From positions 496,001 through 560,000 of the forward strand of contig NZ_FXAO01000001.1 of NCBI RefSeq assembly GCF_900177645.1: a stretch of DNA of 64,000 bases, read 5' to 3'. Below are positions 17,469 to 27,412 of the stretch, one piece after another. The position numbers and the translations under genes were made by a program. This DNA is from Arenibacter troitsensis. GTDB taxonomy: Bacteria; Bacteroidota; Bacteroidia; Flavobacteriales; Flavobacteriaceae. The notes beneath the pieces are model-generated. The model searched no databases. It was not told the origin of the DNA and was given only the letters and a program-made list of their open reading frames with translations. The stretch's first letter is position 1; each line of letters opens with the position of its first letter.

Positions 17469-20400
17469 ATGAAAAATTACATTGCGCTTTTTCTTGGTGT
17501 GTTCATTATTTTCCTTTCTTCCTGTTCCAGTAATATTAGGGAGGGAGAACCGCGGATTTTGGTTTTTTCAAAAACTATGGGCTATAAGCACTCCTCCATA
17601 CCCCAAGGTATGGAAGCCATCCAAAAGTTGGGGATAGAGAATAATTTTCTTGTGGATACAACTAAAAATGCCGAAGTCTTTAATGATGAAGACTTAAAAA
17701 AGTATTCTGCCATAGTTTTCTTAAGCACTACCGGCAATATATTGGATGCCAAGCAGGAAGCGGCATTTGAAAGGTATATTCAGGCCGGTGGAGGCTTTGT
17801 TGGTGTTCATGCGGCAACAGATACCGAATATGATTGGGGTTGGTATGGAAAATTGGTAGGGGCTTATTTTGATAGCCACCCTGCAGGTACCCCGGAAGCG
17901 GATTTTATCATCAAAGACAACTCCTTTGCTGCGACCAATATGTTTGAGGATACAATTTGGCATAGGTCCGATGAGCTTTATAATTTCAAGAAATTGAATC
18001 CCGAGGTAAACGTTTTGATGACCGTAGACGAAGAGACCTATGAGGGGGGTAAGAATGGGGAACATCATCCTATGAGTTGGTTTCACGAATACGATGGTGG
18101 CCGAGCCTTTTATACGGCCCTGGGCCATACAGCTGAAAGTTTCTCTGAAGATTTGTTTTTAAGACACTTCCTTGGAGGGATTAATTATGCCATTGGGAAG
18201 AATGAGATCCTAGATTATTCAAAAGTAACTTCACAAATTCCTCCAGATTCCGATCGTTTTACCAAGGTTACCTTAAAGTATGGGGAATTTTTTGAGCCTA
18301 CGGAAATGGCCATTTTGCCCAATAATGATATTTTAATATCTCAAAGAAGGGGAGAGATCATGCTTTATAAAGACGCTACCAAAGAGTTGTCGCAAGTAGG
18401 TTTTTTGGATGTTTATCATAAAACCTTAAGTGCGAATGCCAATGCGGAGGAAGGGTTGATGGGTTTGCAGAAAGATCCCAATTTTGAAAGCAATCACTGG
18501 ATTTATTTGTACTACAGTCCAACTGGGGATAAATGGGTGAATCGTTTGTCCAGGTTTAAATTTGAGAACGATGTTTTGGATACCACTACTGAGCAGATTA
18601 TTCTTGAGGTGGATAGTCAGCGTGAAATATGTTGCCATACCGGAGGTTCCATAGCTTTTGGTCCAGATAACATGTTGTATTTGTCTACCGGGGATAATTC
18701 AACTCCTTTCAGTGAAAAAGGGGTGAAATACGTGAATAGCGGTTTTGCTCCCTTAAACGACTTACCGGGAAAAGAACAGTACGATGCCCGTCGTTCTTCC
18801 GGAAATACCAATGATTTAAGAGGTAAAATATTGCGCATTAAAATTAATGAGGATGGCAGTTATAGTATTCCCGAAGGAAATTTATTTCCGGTAGGTACGG
18901 CCAAGACCAGACCTGAAATATATACCATGGGCCACCGAAATCCGTATCGGATTTCGGTAGATCCCAAGAAGGGATATGTGTATTGGGGAGATGTGGGCCC
19001 TGATGCCCGAATGGATAGTTTGGATACAAGAGGTCCAAGGGGATACGATGAAATGAATCAGGCTAGGGAAGCCGGGAATTTTGGTTGGCCATTATTTGTG
19101 GCCGACAATAAACCCTATCGCGACTATGACTATGCTACAGGGGAGAGTGGTGAAGCTTTTGATCCTGCCAAACCTATCAACGATTCAAAAAACAATACGG
19201 GGCTTAGGGAGCTTCCGAAGGCTATGCCGGCCTATGGTTTTTATCCCTATGTGGCGTCCCAAGAGTTTCCTCAGACTGGAACAGGAGGAAGGAATGCCAT
19301 GGCCGGACCTGTTTATTATTCGGACCTTTATAACGGTCCCAATGCCTTGCCCGAATATTATGATGGTAAGGTGCTGGTTTACGATTGGATAAGGGGTTGG
19401 ATGATGGCCGTGAGCCTGTTTCCCAATGGGGAATTTAATAAAATGGAGCCTTTTGCTGATCAAATTAAGGTAAATAATCTGATAGATATGGAGGTAGGTC
19501 CTGATGGTAGGGTTTATCTTTTGGAATACGGTAGTGGTTGGTTCTCAAAGAATGACGATTCGGCCTTAAGTTATATTGAATATAATGGCGGCAATAGGCC
19601 TCCGGTTGTAGAAAATATCACGGTGGACAAAACCTCGGGAAAACTGCCCTTGACCATTACTGCCAAGGTTATGGCAAGCGATAGGGAAGAGGATGTAATG
19701 ACCTATATATGGGATTTAGGGAATGGGGAAACCAAGGAAACTGCTACTCCTGAGCTGACCTATACCTATGAAAATGTAGGCGACTATTTCATATCCACTA
19801 CAGTAACGGATAGCAAGGATGCCTCGGTTAAAAGTGAGCCAATTAATATAGTTGTAGGTAATTCCAGGCCGGAAGTTTCCATAGACATTATCGGAGGTAA
19901 TACAACCTCATTTAATCCAGGTATGGCTATAGATTATAAGGTTTCCGTTACAGATCCGGATGGTTCGGACATAGATGAAAATAACATATTTGTCTCCGTA
20001 GATTATTTGGAAGGCATGGATGAAGCCTCACTTTCGTTAGGACATCAAGAGGTTTCGGCTGCCGTTACCGGTAAGGCATTAACCTTGGCCTTGGATTGCA
20101 AAACCTGCCACAAGGAGAGGGAAAAATCTGTTGGTCCAATGTACATTGATATTGCCGAAAAATACAAGAATGATAAAAAAGGACTTAGCTATCTACAAGG
20201 CAAGATAATTTCCGGTGGTAGCGGGGTTTGGGGCGAAGTAACCATGCCGGCGCATCCCAACCTTACCCAGGATGAGTCCAGGCAGATAGGATTGTATATT
20301 CAGTCACTGGCCAGCACAGGGGTCAAAAAGAAATCTTTGCCAGCTGTGGGAACCATAAAACCAAATCCTGTAAAAGGAACAACGGTAATGGTGATAACCG

Positions 20401-20504
20401 CTAGCTATACGGATCAAGGCGGAAACAATGTGAAACCCCTTACAGGATCCAAGTCTGTAGTACTTCAAATGGATACCAATGTTGATAATGTTGGGGCCAA
20501 GTAA
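17469..20504 (+). CDS. ThuA / PQQ-type glucose-sorbosone dehydrogenase / PKD / cytochrome c lipoprotein
   Basis: This 1011-residue lipoprotein (lipobox LSSC, Cys19) joins four modules. Residues about 27-240 are a ThuA-like glutamine-amidotransferase-fold domain (GGGFVGVHAATDTEYDW, TALGHTAESF). Residues about 265-700 are a beta-propeller of the glucose/sorbosone dehydrogenase type (ICCHTGGSIAFGPDNMLYLS, TMGHRNPYRIS). Residues about 705-790 are a PKD domain. Residues about 870-945 are a class I cytochrome c with heme motif CKTCH at 877-881 and a likely axial Met in VTMPAHP. The natural reading is extracytoplasmic oxidation of a sugar or sugar derivative with electrons passed to the attached heme. 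ThuA in Rhizobium acts on trehalose, but the substrate here is unknown. Confidence 0.9.
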   Translation: MKNYIALFLGVFIIFLSSCSSNIREGEPRILVFSKTMGYKHSSIPQGMEAIQKLGIENNFLVDTTKNAEVFNDEDLKKYSAIVFLSTTGNILDAKQEAAFERYIQAGGGFVGVHAATDTEYDWGWYGKLVGAYFDSHPAGTPEADFIIKDNSFAATNMFEDTIWHRSDELYNFKKLNPEVNVLMTVDEETYEGGKNGEHHPMSWFHEYDGGRAFYTALGHTAESFSEDLFLRHFLGGINYAIGKNEILDYSKVTSQIPPDSDRFTKVTLKYGEFFEPTEMAILPNNDILISQRRGEIMLYKDATKELSQVGFLDVYHKTLSANANAEEGLMGLQKDPNFESNHWIYLYYSPTGDKWVNRLSRFKFENDVLDTTTEQIILEVDSQREICCHTGGSIAFGPDNMLYLSTGDNSTPFSEKGVKYVNSGFAPLNDLPGKEQYDARRSSGNTNDLRGKILRIKINEDGSYSIPEGNLFPVGTAKTRPEIYTMGHRNPYRISVDPKKGYVYWGDVGPDARMDSLDTRGPRGYDEMNQAREAGNFGWPLFVADNKPYRDYDYATGESGEAFDPAKPINDSKNNTGLRELPKAMPAYGFYPYVASQEFPQTGTGGRNAMAGPVYYSDLYNGPNALPEYYDGKVLVYDWIRGWMMAVSLFPNGEFNKMEPFADQIKVNNLIDMEVGPDGRVYLLEYGSGWFSKNDDSALSYIEYNGGNRPPVVENITVDKTSGKLPLTITAKVMASDREEDVMTYIWDLGNGETKETATPELTYTYENVGDYFISTTVTDSKDASVKSEPINIVVGNSRPEVSIDIIGGNTTSFNPGMAIDYKVSVTDPDGSDIDENNIFVSVDYLEGMDEASLSLGHQEVSAAVTGKALTLALDCKTCHKEREKSVGPMYIDIAEKYKNDKKGLSYLQGKIISGGSGVWGEVTMPAHPNLTQDESRQIGLYIQSLASTGVKKKSLPAVGTIKPNPVKGTTVMVITASYTDQGGNNVKPLTGSKSVVLQMDTNVDNVGAK

Positions 20505-20776
20505 TGGGGATTAGGTTAAGGATACCTAATTGTGATAATGACCATTAGGAGTTGCTGGAGTAATCCAGGTCAAATAATGGTCTTGTGTATTTCAAATTGG
20601 GATTTATTAGTGAAACTCAATTTTGAGAAGTCAGTAATTCGTACTTAAAATTACAAGTTGAACTTATCCCGCCTTTTTCGGTGGGATCTAGGTTCCATTC
20701 CTCGACCCTTGGGTCGATTCCTGTTATTGGGTTCAGGGCCTGCCCTGAGGTTTAGCCTTTTATTGCTCCTGGGGAC
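20505..20776. other. Short intergenic region with three adjacent inverted repeats
   Basis: Between the convergent fusion gene and ftsE there are three stems in a row: ATCCCGCC/GGTGGGAT (20666-20687, loop TTTTTC), TCGACCC/GGGTCGA (20702-20717) and TCAGGGC/GCCCTGA (20733-20748). One of them may terminate transcription, but none has a clear T run. The first resembles the ATCCCGCC palindrome at 4232. Confidence 0.5.
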
Positions 20777-21460
20777 CTATACGGCCCGCTGTATTACCTC
20801 AAACACTTTGTTGCCATCGCACTTTAAGGTTTTGGAAGGGTATTTTAGTATAAGGGCATAGTCATGGGTGGCCATAAGAATGGTCCTTCCTGTTTTGTTT
20901 ATATCCTGTAGCACCTTCATTACCTCCACACTGGTCTGGGGGTCGAGATTCCCGGTAGGTTCGTCTGCCAGGATTAGATCCGGGTCGTTGAGAAGGGCAC
21001 GGGCTATAGCAATACGTTGCTGTTCCCCTCCGGAAAGTTCATGGGGAAATTTAAAACCTTTAGTTTTCATTCCCACCTTGTCCAAAACATCTTCAATCTT
21101 GGCGTTCATCTCACTAGGGTCTTTCCAGCCGGTAGCCTTTAGCACAAAAAGAAGGTTGTTGTTGACGTTGCGATCTGGCAATAATTTAAAATCTTGAAAA
21201 ACCACTCCCAATTTTCTTCTCAAATATGGAATTTCCTTTTCCTTCAAGGTGGTAAGATCGAAATCTACAATATGGCCACTTCCTTGTTTTAAGGGCAGGT
21301 CGCCATATAAAGTTTTCATAAAGCTACTCTTTCCACTGCCTGTCTTTCCGATAAGATATACGAATTCCCCTTTTTTAATCTCAAGGCTAATATCGTTCAA
21401 TACTAAATTTTCCCCTTGAAATACGGCTACATCCTTCAATCGCAATATGCTTTCGCCCAT
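20777..21460 (-). CDS. ftsE: Cell-division ABC transporter ATP-binding protein FtsE
   Basis: FtsE with its membrane partner FtsX controls peptidoglycan hydrolases at the division site. The 227-residue ATPase has Walker [10 protein letters not shown] (residues about 38-46), the Q-loop in [14 protein letters not shown], signature LSGGEQQR, Walker [13 protein letters not shown] and the H-loop ATHDYALI. The [10 protein letters not shown] wording is typical of FtsE rather than of lipoprotein exporters. No ftsX is adjacent, as is usual in Bacteroidota. It is divergent from the TPR gene. Confidence 0.9.
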   Translation of the reverse strand: MGESILRLKDVAVFQGENLVLNDISLEIKKGEFVYLIGKTGSGKSSFMKTLYGDLPLKQGSGHIVDFDLTTLKEKEIPYLRRKLGVVFQDFKLLPDRNVNNNLLFVLKATGWKDPSEMNAKIEDVLDKVGMKTKGFKFPHELSGGEQQRIAIARALLNDPDLILADEPTGNLDPQTSVEVMKVLQDINKTGRTILMATHDYALILKYPSKTLKCDGNKVFEVIQRAV

Positions 21461-21607
21461 AGTTTTTAATGTTGATATAAAAGTAATAAGTTCCTTTGGA
21501 ATTAAATCAAATCTTCTTTAAAAATCTTTTTCTTTATCATATACTTAGGGACAATATTTATCGTTATATAATTTAATTACGGTAATTCTTAACTTCTAGA
21601 GAACACT

Positions 21608-24600
21608 ATGCTAAGAAAAAAAACCGCTGTAATACTGTGTTTTGTTGGGTCTTTATTTTACGTAAACGCCCAAGAATCCGAAATCTATACTTTTGACCAA
21701 AAGGACTACCAGGAAGCTTTGGCCTTGTATAACAATAAACAGTATCAGGCAGCTCAGACTATCTTTGAAAGAGTAAAAAACAATACCAGGGATGAAGAGA
21801 CCCAGGCCAACAGTGCTTATTACGCCGCTACTGCGGCAATTCGCCTAAATCAGTTGGGGGCCGACAGGTTAATGGAAGATTTTGTTGAAAAGTACCCAAC
21901 TTCTACCAAACGTAATTCGGCCTATCTCGATGTTGCCGATTATTATTTCGCAACCGGAAAATATCCTTATGCCTTAAAATGGTATGCCAAGGTAGATCAA
22001 AGTTCCATGTCCAGAAAAGATAAGGAACGCTTCAATTTTAACAACGGCTACGCCTTGTTCTCCTCTAACAAACCAAAAGAGGCCGAACGGTACCTGAACC
22101 AGGTGACCACTTCTCCAACCTATGGTTCCCAGGCCAAGTATTACTTGGGATATATTGCGTATCAGCAGGACGATTATGCCCAGGCCAATCAGCGTTTCGA
22201 TCAGATAACCGACCAAGAATTGTTAGAGGAAAAGCTGTCCTATTATCAGGCGGATATGAACTTTAAATTGGGCAAGTTTGAAGAAGCTATCGCCTTGGCG
22301 AAAAAACAATTGCCAAAATCTGATAGAAATGAAGTATCGGAGCTCAATAAAATTATTGGGGAGAGTTATTTCAACCTAAAACAATACGCCAATGCCATTC
22401 CTTATTTAACCGAGTACAAAGGGAAAAGAGGTAAGTGGAGCAATACCGATTATTATCTATTGGGCTATTCCTATTACATGCAGGGGGATTATGCCAATGG
22501 AATACAGCAATTCAATAAAATAATTGACGGCAACAACGATGTTTCCCAGAATGCCTATTATCATTTGGCGGAATGCTATCTAAAACTCGACAAAAAACAA
22601 GAGGCATTGAATGCGTTTAGAAATGCTTCCCAGATGGATTTTAATCCGGAAATTCAAAAGGATGCCTATTTAAATTATGCCCGACTAAGTTATGAAATAG
22701 GGAATGCCTACGAGCCAGTTCCTAAGGTATTGACCAATTATTTGGAGAAATACCCCAATGACCCCAATAAATCGGAGATGCAGGAACTTTTGGTGGATTC
22801 TTATATCACTTCCAAAAACTTTGCGGGTGCTATGGAGCTTTTGGAGAAAAACAAAAACTTTGCCAGTAAGACTACCTATCAAAAAGTAGCATTTTACCGG
22901 GGAGTGGAATTGTTCTTGGAAGGGAATTACGAGGAAGCATCGGGCGTGTTTAAGAAATCCTTGGACAATGCCGAAGACCAATACTTTAAGGCAAGATCCA
23001 GCTATTGGAAGGCGGAATCGGATTACAATATGAACCGTTTTGATGATGCCCTGACCGGATATCTTCAATTCAAATCAAATCCGAGTGCCAGAGCAACCCC
23101 TGAATTTAAGGACTTGAATTACAATCTGGCGTATACCTATTTCAAATTGAGAAATTATAACAATGCCATAACGGCGTTTTCCGGATATGTGGAGACCAAT
23201 AACGGCGATAGCGAAAAACTAAACGATGCCTATCTACGTTTAGGGGATAGTTATTTTGTAAGCAGCAAATATTGGCCGGCCATAGAGACCTATAACAAGG
23301 CAATTGCCAGAAATAGTCCTTCTAGCGATTATGCTGCCTACCAAAAGGCACTGAGCTATGGGTTTGTGGATAGGAGTGCAACCAAAATAGAGGAGCTTTC
23401 CAATTTTGTGTCCAGATATCCCAATTCAACACTTAAGGATGATGCCTTGTTTGAATTGGCCAATTCCTATGTCAGGGCCAATAATACCGAAAGAGGGTTG
23501 CAGTTGTACGATCAGCTCACCATGGACTACAAGGGCAGCTCATTGGTGCCACAGGCCATGCTTCGCCAGGGATTGGTGCACTACAATGCCAATCGTAACG
23601 AACAGGCTTTGGCCAAATTTAAAACGGTGGTAAGGGACCACCCAAATACTCAGGAAGCGCTTCAGGCGGTAACTACGGCCAAGCTTATTTATGTAGATCT
23701 GGGTAGGGTGAATGAATATGCCCAATGGGTAAAAGGCCTGGATTTTGTAGAGGTTACGGATACGGAACTGGACAACGCTACTTTTGAATCTGCGGACAAA
23801 CAATATATTGAAGGTAATCAGGATGCAGCCATTAGGGGATATGAAGCCTATATTAAACAATTTCCAAACGGATTGAATGCCTTAAAGGCCAATTTTAATT
23901 TGGCCCAATTGTATTTTGGCAAAGGACAGAAGGACAAAGCGCTGCCCTATTTTAAGAACGTGGCCGGTAAAGGGACCAATGAATATGCCGAACAGGCACT
24001 TACAAGGGTATGCGAGATCTATGTAAGTAAAAACGATTATGTTACGGCCATTCCCTTTTTGGAAGAATTGGAAGCCAAGGCGGAAATTCAGCAGAATATT
24101 ACCTTTGCCCAGTCCAATTTAATGAAGGGTTATTATGAGCGGTCGGACTACGCCAAGACCATTCAGTATGCCACTAAAGTGTTATCCAATTCCAACATAG
24201 ATAACCGTATAAAAAGTGATGCACAAATAATGATCGCTAGATCGGCCATTAAGACCAATGATGAGAACAGGGCGGAAAAGGCCTATGGGGAGGTGCTAAA
24301 AATTGCAACCGGGGAATTGGCGGCAGAAGCACTTTATTACGACGCTTATTTTAAAAACAAGTCTCAAAATTACGAAGCTTCCAACACTTCGGTTCAAAAA
24401 TTGGCCAAGGATTATGCGGGGTATAAGGAATGGAGCGCTAAGGGGCTGATCATTATGGCCAAGAACTTCTATGCCTTGGGAGATGCTTTCCAAGCAACCT
24501 ATATTTTGGATAGTGTTATCGCCAATTTCGGGGATTATCCGGAAATAGTGGCCCAAGCCAAGCAGGAGTCGTCTATTATTAAGGCAAAAGAAGCTCAAAG

Positions 24601-24631
24601 TAATTCCTCTATTAATCCAGAGGGAAATTAA
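21608..24631 (+). CDS. Large secreted tetratricopeptide-repeat protein
   Basis: The 1007-residue protein has a signal peptide (residues 1-21, ending VNAQ) and then many TPR and Sel1-like helical repeats, for example ANGIQQFNKIIDGNNDVSQN and AYYHLAECYLKLDKKQEALN. Such proteins act as periplasmic or outer-membrane-linked scaffolds. The next gene, an outer-membrane barrel, begins 25 bases after this stop, so the two probably form an operon and work together. No catalytic motif is visible. Confidence 0.88.
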   Translation: MLRKKTAVILCFVGSLFYVNAQESEIYTFDQKDYQEALALYNNKQYQAAQTIFERVKNNTRDEETQANSAYYAATAAIRLNQLGADRLMEDFVEKYPTSTKRNSAYLDVADYYFATGKYPYALKWYAKVDQSSMSRKDKERFNFNNGYALFSSNKPKEAERYLNQVTTSPTYGSQAKYYLGYIAYQQDDYAQANQRFDQITDQELLEEKLSYYQADMNFKLGKFEEAIALAKKQLPKSDRNEVSELNKIIGESYFNLKQYANAIPYLTEYKGKRGKWSNTDYYLLGYSYYMQGDYANGIQQFNKIIDGNNDVSQNAYYHLAECYLKLDKKQEALNAFRNASQMDFNPEIQKDAYLNYARLSYEIGNAYEPVPKVLTNYLEKYPNDPNKSEMQELLVDSYITSKNFAGAMELLEKNKNFASKTTYQKVAFYRGVELFLEGNYEEASGVFKKSLDNAEDQYFKARSSYWKAESDYNMNRFDDALTGYLQFKSNPSARATPEFKDLNYNLAYTYFKLRNYNNAITAFSGYVETNNGDSEKLNDAYLRLGDSYFVSSKYWPAIETYNKAIARNSPSSDYAAYQKALSYGFVDRSATKIEELSNFVSRYPNSTLKDDALFELANSYVRANNTERGLQLYDQLTMDYKGSSLVPQAMLRQGLVHYNANRNEQALAKFKTVVRDHPNTQEALQAVTTAKLIYVDLGRVNEYAQWVKGLDFVEVTDTELDNATFESADKQYIEGNQDAAIRGYEAYIKQFPNGLNALKANFNLAQLYFGKGQKDKALPYFKNVAGKGTNEYAEQALTRVCEIYVSKNDYVTAIPFLEELEAKAEIQQNITFAQSNLMKGYYERSDYAKTIQYATKVLSNSNIDNRIKSDAQIMIARSAIKTNDENRAEKAYGEVLKIATGELAAEALYYDAYFKNKSQNYEASNTSVQKLAKDYAGYKEWSAKGLIIMAKNFYALGDAFQATYILDSVIANFGDYPEIVAQAKQESSIIKAKEAQSNSSINPEGN

Positions 24632-24656
24632 AATTTCCTTGCAAAAAGAACACAAT

Positions 24657-26408
24657 ATGCACAAGCACATTAAAATATCCATATTTGCTATTCTAGGTTT
24701 TCTACAGATCGGATTGGCACAGGACGATAAAAAAGATTTAGGTACGGAAACGGTGACCGTGGTAAAAGCCTATTCACCTACCATTTCGGATGCGTTTAAG
24801 GTGAAGTCGGTACCTACTTTGAACGATTCCATAGTTTTACAAAAAAAGCCCATCAAATACAGTATATTTTCCGTTCCCGTTGCTTCTACTTTTACCCCTT
24901 CCAAGGGTAAGGCTTCCGGGGTGAAAAAGCTGCCGCCGGAAAAAATATATAACTCCTATGCATCCATAGGGCTGGGCAACTATAATAACGCCCTGGCAGA
25001 TTTCTATACCAGCAGCGCCCTTAACAGGGATGAAAGATTGGATTTGAGTCTAAACCACCATTCCTCTAGAGGGGAAATAGACGGAACCGCTTTGGATAAC
25101 ATATTTTATAATACCAAACTGGACGCCAGTTATACCAAAAAGGATAGGGACATAAGTTGGGGAGCCAATATAGGGGCACAGCATCAATTATATAATTGGT
25201 ACGGAATTCCCAATGGCTATTACACAGAGGAACTAGTGAACGGCATAGATGAAAAACAGAACTATTTTAATGCATTTGCAGGAGGATTTGTGGAAGTGGA
25301 GGATTCCTTTTTTAAAAGTGCCAATTTGTTCTATAGACGGTTTTGGGATTCTACCAAATCTGGTGAAAATAGGGCAGTGCTAAAGCCTGCCTTCGAATTT
25401 CCTTTGGGGGATGAGTTGTTAACGCTTAAGGCCAAGGTAGACTATCTGGGCGGTAAGTTTAAAAATGGCCAGGTGGCCAATGATTCCAATATTCCCGGAA
25501 TAGATTATTCGCTTTTGCAAGTGGGCATAAATCCCAATATTAATATTTTAGGGGACGATCTTTCACTTAATCTGGGGGTGAATTTAGTGTATGGTATGGA
25601 TCTGGAAAACAGTGAGGGCAACTTCTATATTTATCCTACAATCACGGCATCCTATCGTTTGTTGGATGAGGTGGCCATTGCCTACGGTGGGGTAGAAGGC
25701 GAGTTAAAGCAAAACTCCTTCTATGGATTTGTAGAAGAGAACCCATATGTTTCCCCTACCTTGGAAATGCAACCTACAGACCAACAATATGATGCCTACA
25801 TAGGCCTAAAAGGACAATTATTGCCCAATCTTAGCTACAATCTTAAGGGCTCCTATATGGCGGAAAATAGAAAACCACTATTTTTGCTAAACCCTGAAAA
25901 TACCTCCAGGACAGATGAAAAAGGGTATTTCTATGGAAATAGCTTCCAGGTGTTTTATGATGATGTAAAGACTTTAGGAGTTTTTGGTGAGCTAAATGTA
26001 GATATAAACCGTAATTTTAGCCTTGGGATTAATGCCCAAGTGTATGATTACGATACGGAAACCGATAATCCTGCCTGGAATTTGCCAGGTCTAACGGCCT
26101 CCATGTTTATGGATTATCAAATAGGGGAGAAGTGGTTCATGGGTGCCAACCTATTTTATGTGGGTGAACGAGACGATCTTTACACTATAGCCTCCCCGGG
26201 AACTTTGCCGGAAGATTTTGCAATGACTCCGGTTACCTTGGATAGCTATTTTGATGCAAATGCGCATATTGGCTACCGCATAAATGAGCAATTGTCGGTT
26301 TTTGCAAAGGCCAATAATATAGCCAACCAGAATTATATGCGTTGGAACAATTATCAAGTACAGGGTTTCCAGGTCTTGGCCGGTGCCACGTACAAGTTTG
26401 ATCTGTAG
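24657..26408 (+). CDS. TonB-dependent receptor-like outer-membrane barrel protein
   Basis: The 583-residue protein has a signal peptide (ILGFLQIGLAQ) and then a short region DLGTETVTVVKAYSPTISDAF, followed by strand-rich sequence to a C-terminus LAGATYKFDL ending in an aromatic pattern as in outer-membrane barrels. It resembles the C-terminal barrel of TonB-dependent receptors, but a full plug domain of about 150 residues is not present. The start is ATG 24657; a TTG 18 bases upstream is less likely. It follows the TPR gene closely, and the pair is a recurring arrangement in Flavobacteriaceae. Confidence 0.78.
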   Translation: MHKHIKISIFAILGFLQIGLAQDDKKDLGTETVTVVKAYSPTISDAFKVKSVPTLNDSIVLQKKPIKYSIFSVPVASTFTPSKGKASGVKKLPPEKIYNSYASIGLGNYNNALADFYTSSALNRDERLDLSLNHHSSRGEIDGTALDNIFYNTKLDASYTKKDRDISWGANIGAQHQLYNWYGIPNGYYTEELVNGIDEKQNYFNAFAGGFVEVEDSFFKSANLFYRRFWDSTKSGENRAVLKPAFEFPLGDELLTLKAKVDYLGGKFKNGQVANDSNIPGIDYSLLQVGINPNINILGDDLSLNLGVNLVYGMDLENSEGNFYIYPTITASYRLLDEVAIAYGGVEGELKQNSFYGFVEENPYVSPTLEMQPTDQQYDAYIGLKGQLLPNLSYNLKGSYMAENRKPLFLLNPENTSRTDEKGYFYGNSFQVFYDDVKTLGVFGELNVDINRNFSLGINAQVYDYDTETDNPAWNLPGLTASMFMDYQIGEKWFMGANLFYVGERDDLYTIASPGTLPEDFAMTPVTLDSYFDANAHIGYRINEQLSVFAKANNIANQNYMRWNNYQVQGFQVLAGATYKFDL

Positions 26409-26834
26409 ATAAAAAAGTAATATTTGGAATTAGCGGTGGGACATACTCTGCCAAAAACCCCGTGGTATTTTATGGTCGCCGTAAATGTACCTTCTGCCTT
26501 TAGCCTTCTATCTTGGAAGGCAAAAAGGCAGTAAGGTATTTTTATTTCCAGAAGGACTTCCTCGTTATTCGGGTATTGGACAGTATTGGTATCAGTTGTT
26601 CCAGTTTTACCTGAGTACGGGTGATATAGCTGCCTAGTATATAAGATTTTTTTCAAAGCAATTCCTAACTATTTAAAACTAGTTAATATTTGGAAAAAAG
26701 ATATCTTTAAATAATGCCCCATTCGTCACCCTCACGGTACATTTGGTCACAGAATAGGAAAAAAAATTCCTTTTTGTTCCGGTATAGGCTTCTTTTGTTG
26801 TCTAGTTAAATATTAATTATAAAACTTTATACGA
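26409..26834. other. Intergenic region, 426 bp, no secure gene
   Basis: A 100-codon frame on the minus strand (26354-26656) enters the end of the barrel gene. Its middle part (RRLKAEGTFTATIKYHGVF) reads like protein, but no family is recognisable and nothing supports expression. Otherwise the stretch is featureless and carries the upstream region of the next gene. Confidence 0.4.
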
Positions 26835-27254
26835 ATGAAAAATTTTGGAAAATTGTTTTACGCTTCTCTTTTTTTTGTTTCCTGTAGTTTGTCGCTTTTG
26901 GCTGTAACCCCAGACCATGGTAGTTATTGTTCCGATACCATAACCGTACTGGTAGATGAGGTGTATAAATCCCCTATTGGTACATGGGAATATACTGTGG
27001 CGGACGTTCCTTATGAATACAGTGCCGGAGTATTGATTATTACCAAGGAAAAAAATGGGTATAAGGTGCTGGTAAAGGTCAATAATAATACCCTCACGGC
27101 TTCGGAGGTAAAGGTAAATGATGATATGGTAAACTTTTCGGTTAATATTGAAGGAGGAAAAGTACAAGTTTCCTTGCAAGTAAAGGACGATGTTATAAAT
27201 GGCAAAGCCAATTCTTCGGAAGGTTCATTTTCATTGAAAGGAAAAAAGAAATAA
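26835..27254 (+). CDS. Small secreted protein of unknown function, paralogue of the one at 57815
   Basis: The 139-residue protein has a signal peptide (MKNFGKLFYASLFFVSC, either a lipobox-like FVSC or cleavage near LLAV). The mature part is a compact beta-rich domain: IGTWEYTVADVPYEYSAGVL, KVLVKVNNNTLTASEVKVND, then INGKANSSEGSFSLKGKKK. The same order of motifs occurs in the protein at 57815-58249. I do not recognise the family. It has its own terminator, so it is likely a single-gene unit. Confidence 0.65.
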   Translation: MKNFGKLFYASLFFVSCSLSLLAVTPDHGSYCSDTITVLVDEVYKSPIGTWEYTVADVPYEYSAGVLIITKEKNGYKVLVKVNNNTLTASEVKVNDDMVNFSVNIEGGKVQVSLQVKDDVINGKANSSEGSFSLKGKKK

Positions 27255-27306
27255 ATCTTATAAATTTTATAGATAAGACAATGTAAATGGTCTTTAGGCT
27301 TTACAA

Positions 27307-27334
27307 ACATCCCTGAATATGGGGATGTTTTTTT
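27307..27334 (+). terminator. Terminator of the small secreted protein gene
   Basis: ACATCCC (27307-27313) and GGGATGT (27322-27328) form a stem followed by a run of seven T. Confidence 0.85.
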
Positions 27335-27412
27335 ATTTTTGGGAATATGTACCTAAACTTTTTGTCTGCAAGGGATTCCTTTTGCCAATAAGTTTTATGC
27401 AATTTATTTATT

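Noticed and set aside
26354-26656. 100-codon minus-strand frame after the outer-membrane barrel gene
   Set aside because: It overlaps the end of a solid gene on the other strand, matches no known family, and has no promoter or partner. It is kept only as a remark in the intergenic entry.
27334-27341. TATTTTTG as a promoter box for the OmpA-family gene
   Set aside because: It is part of the T run of a terminator hairpin and has no -33 element, so chance is the simpler reading.
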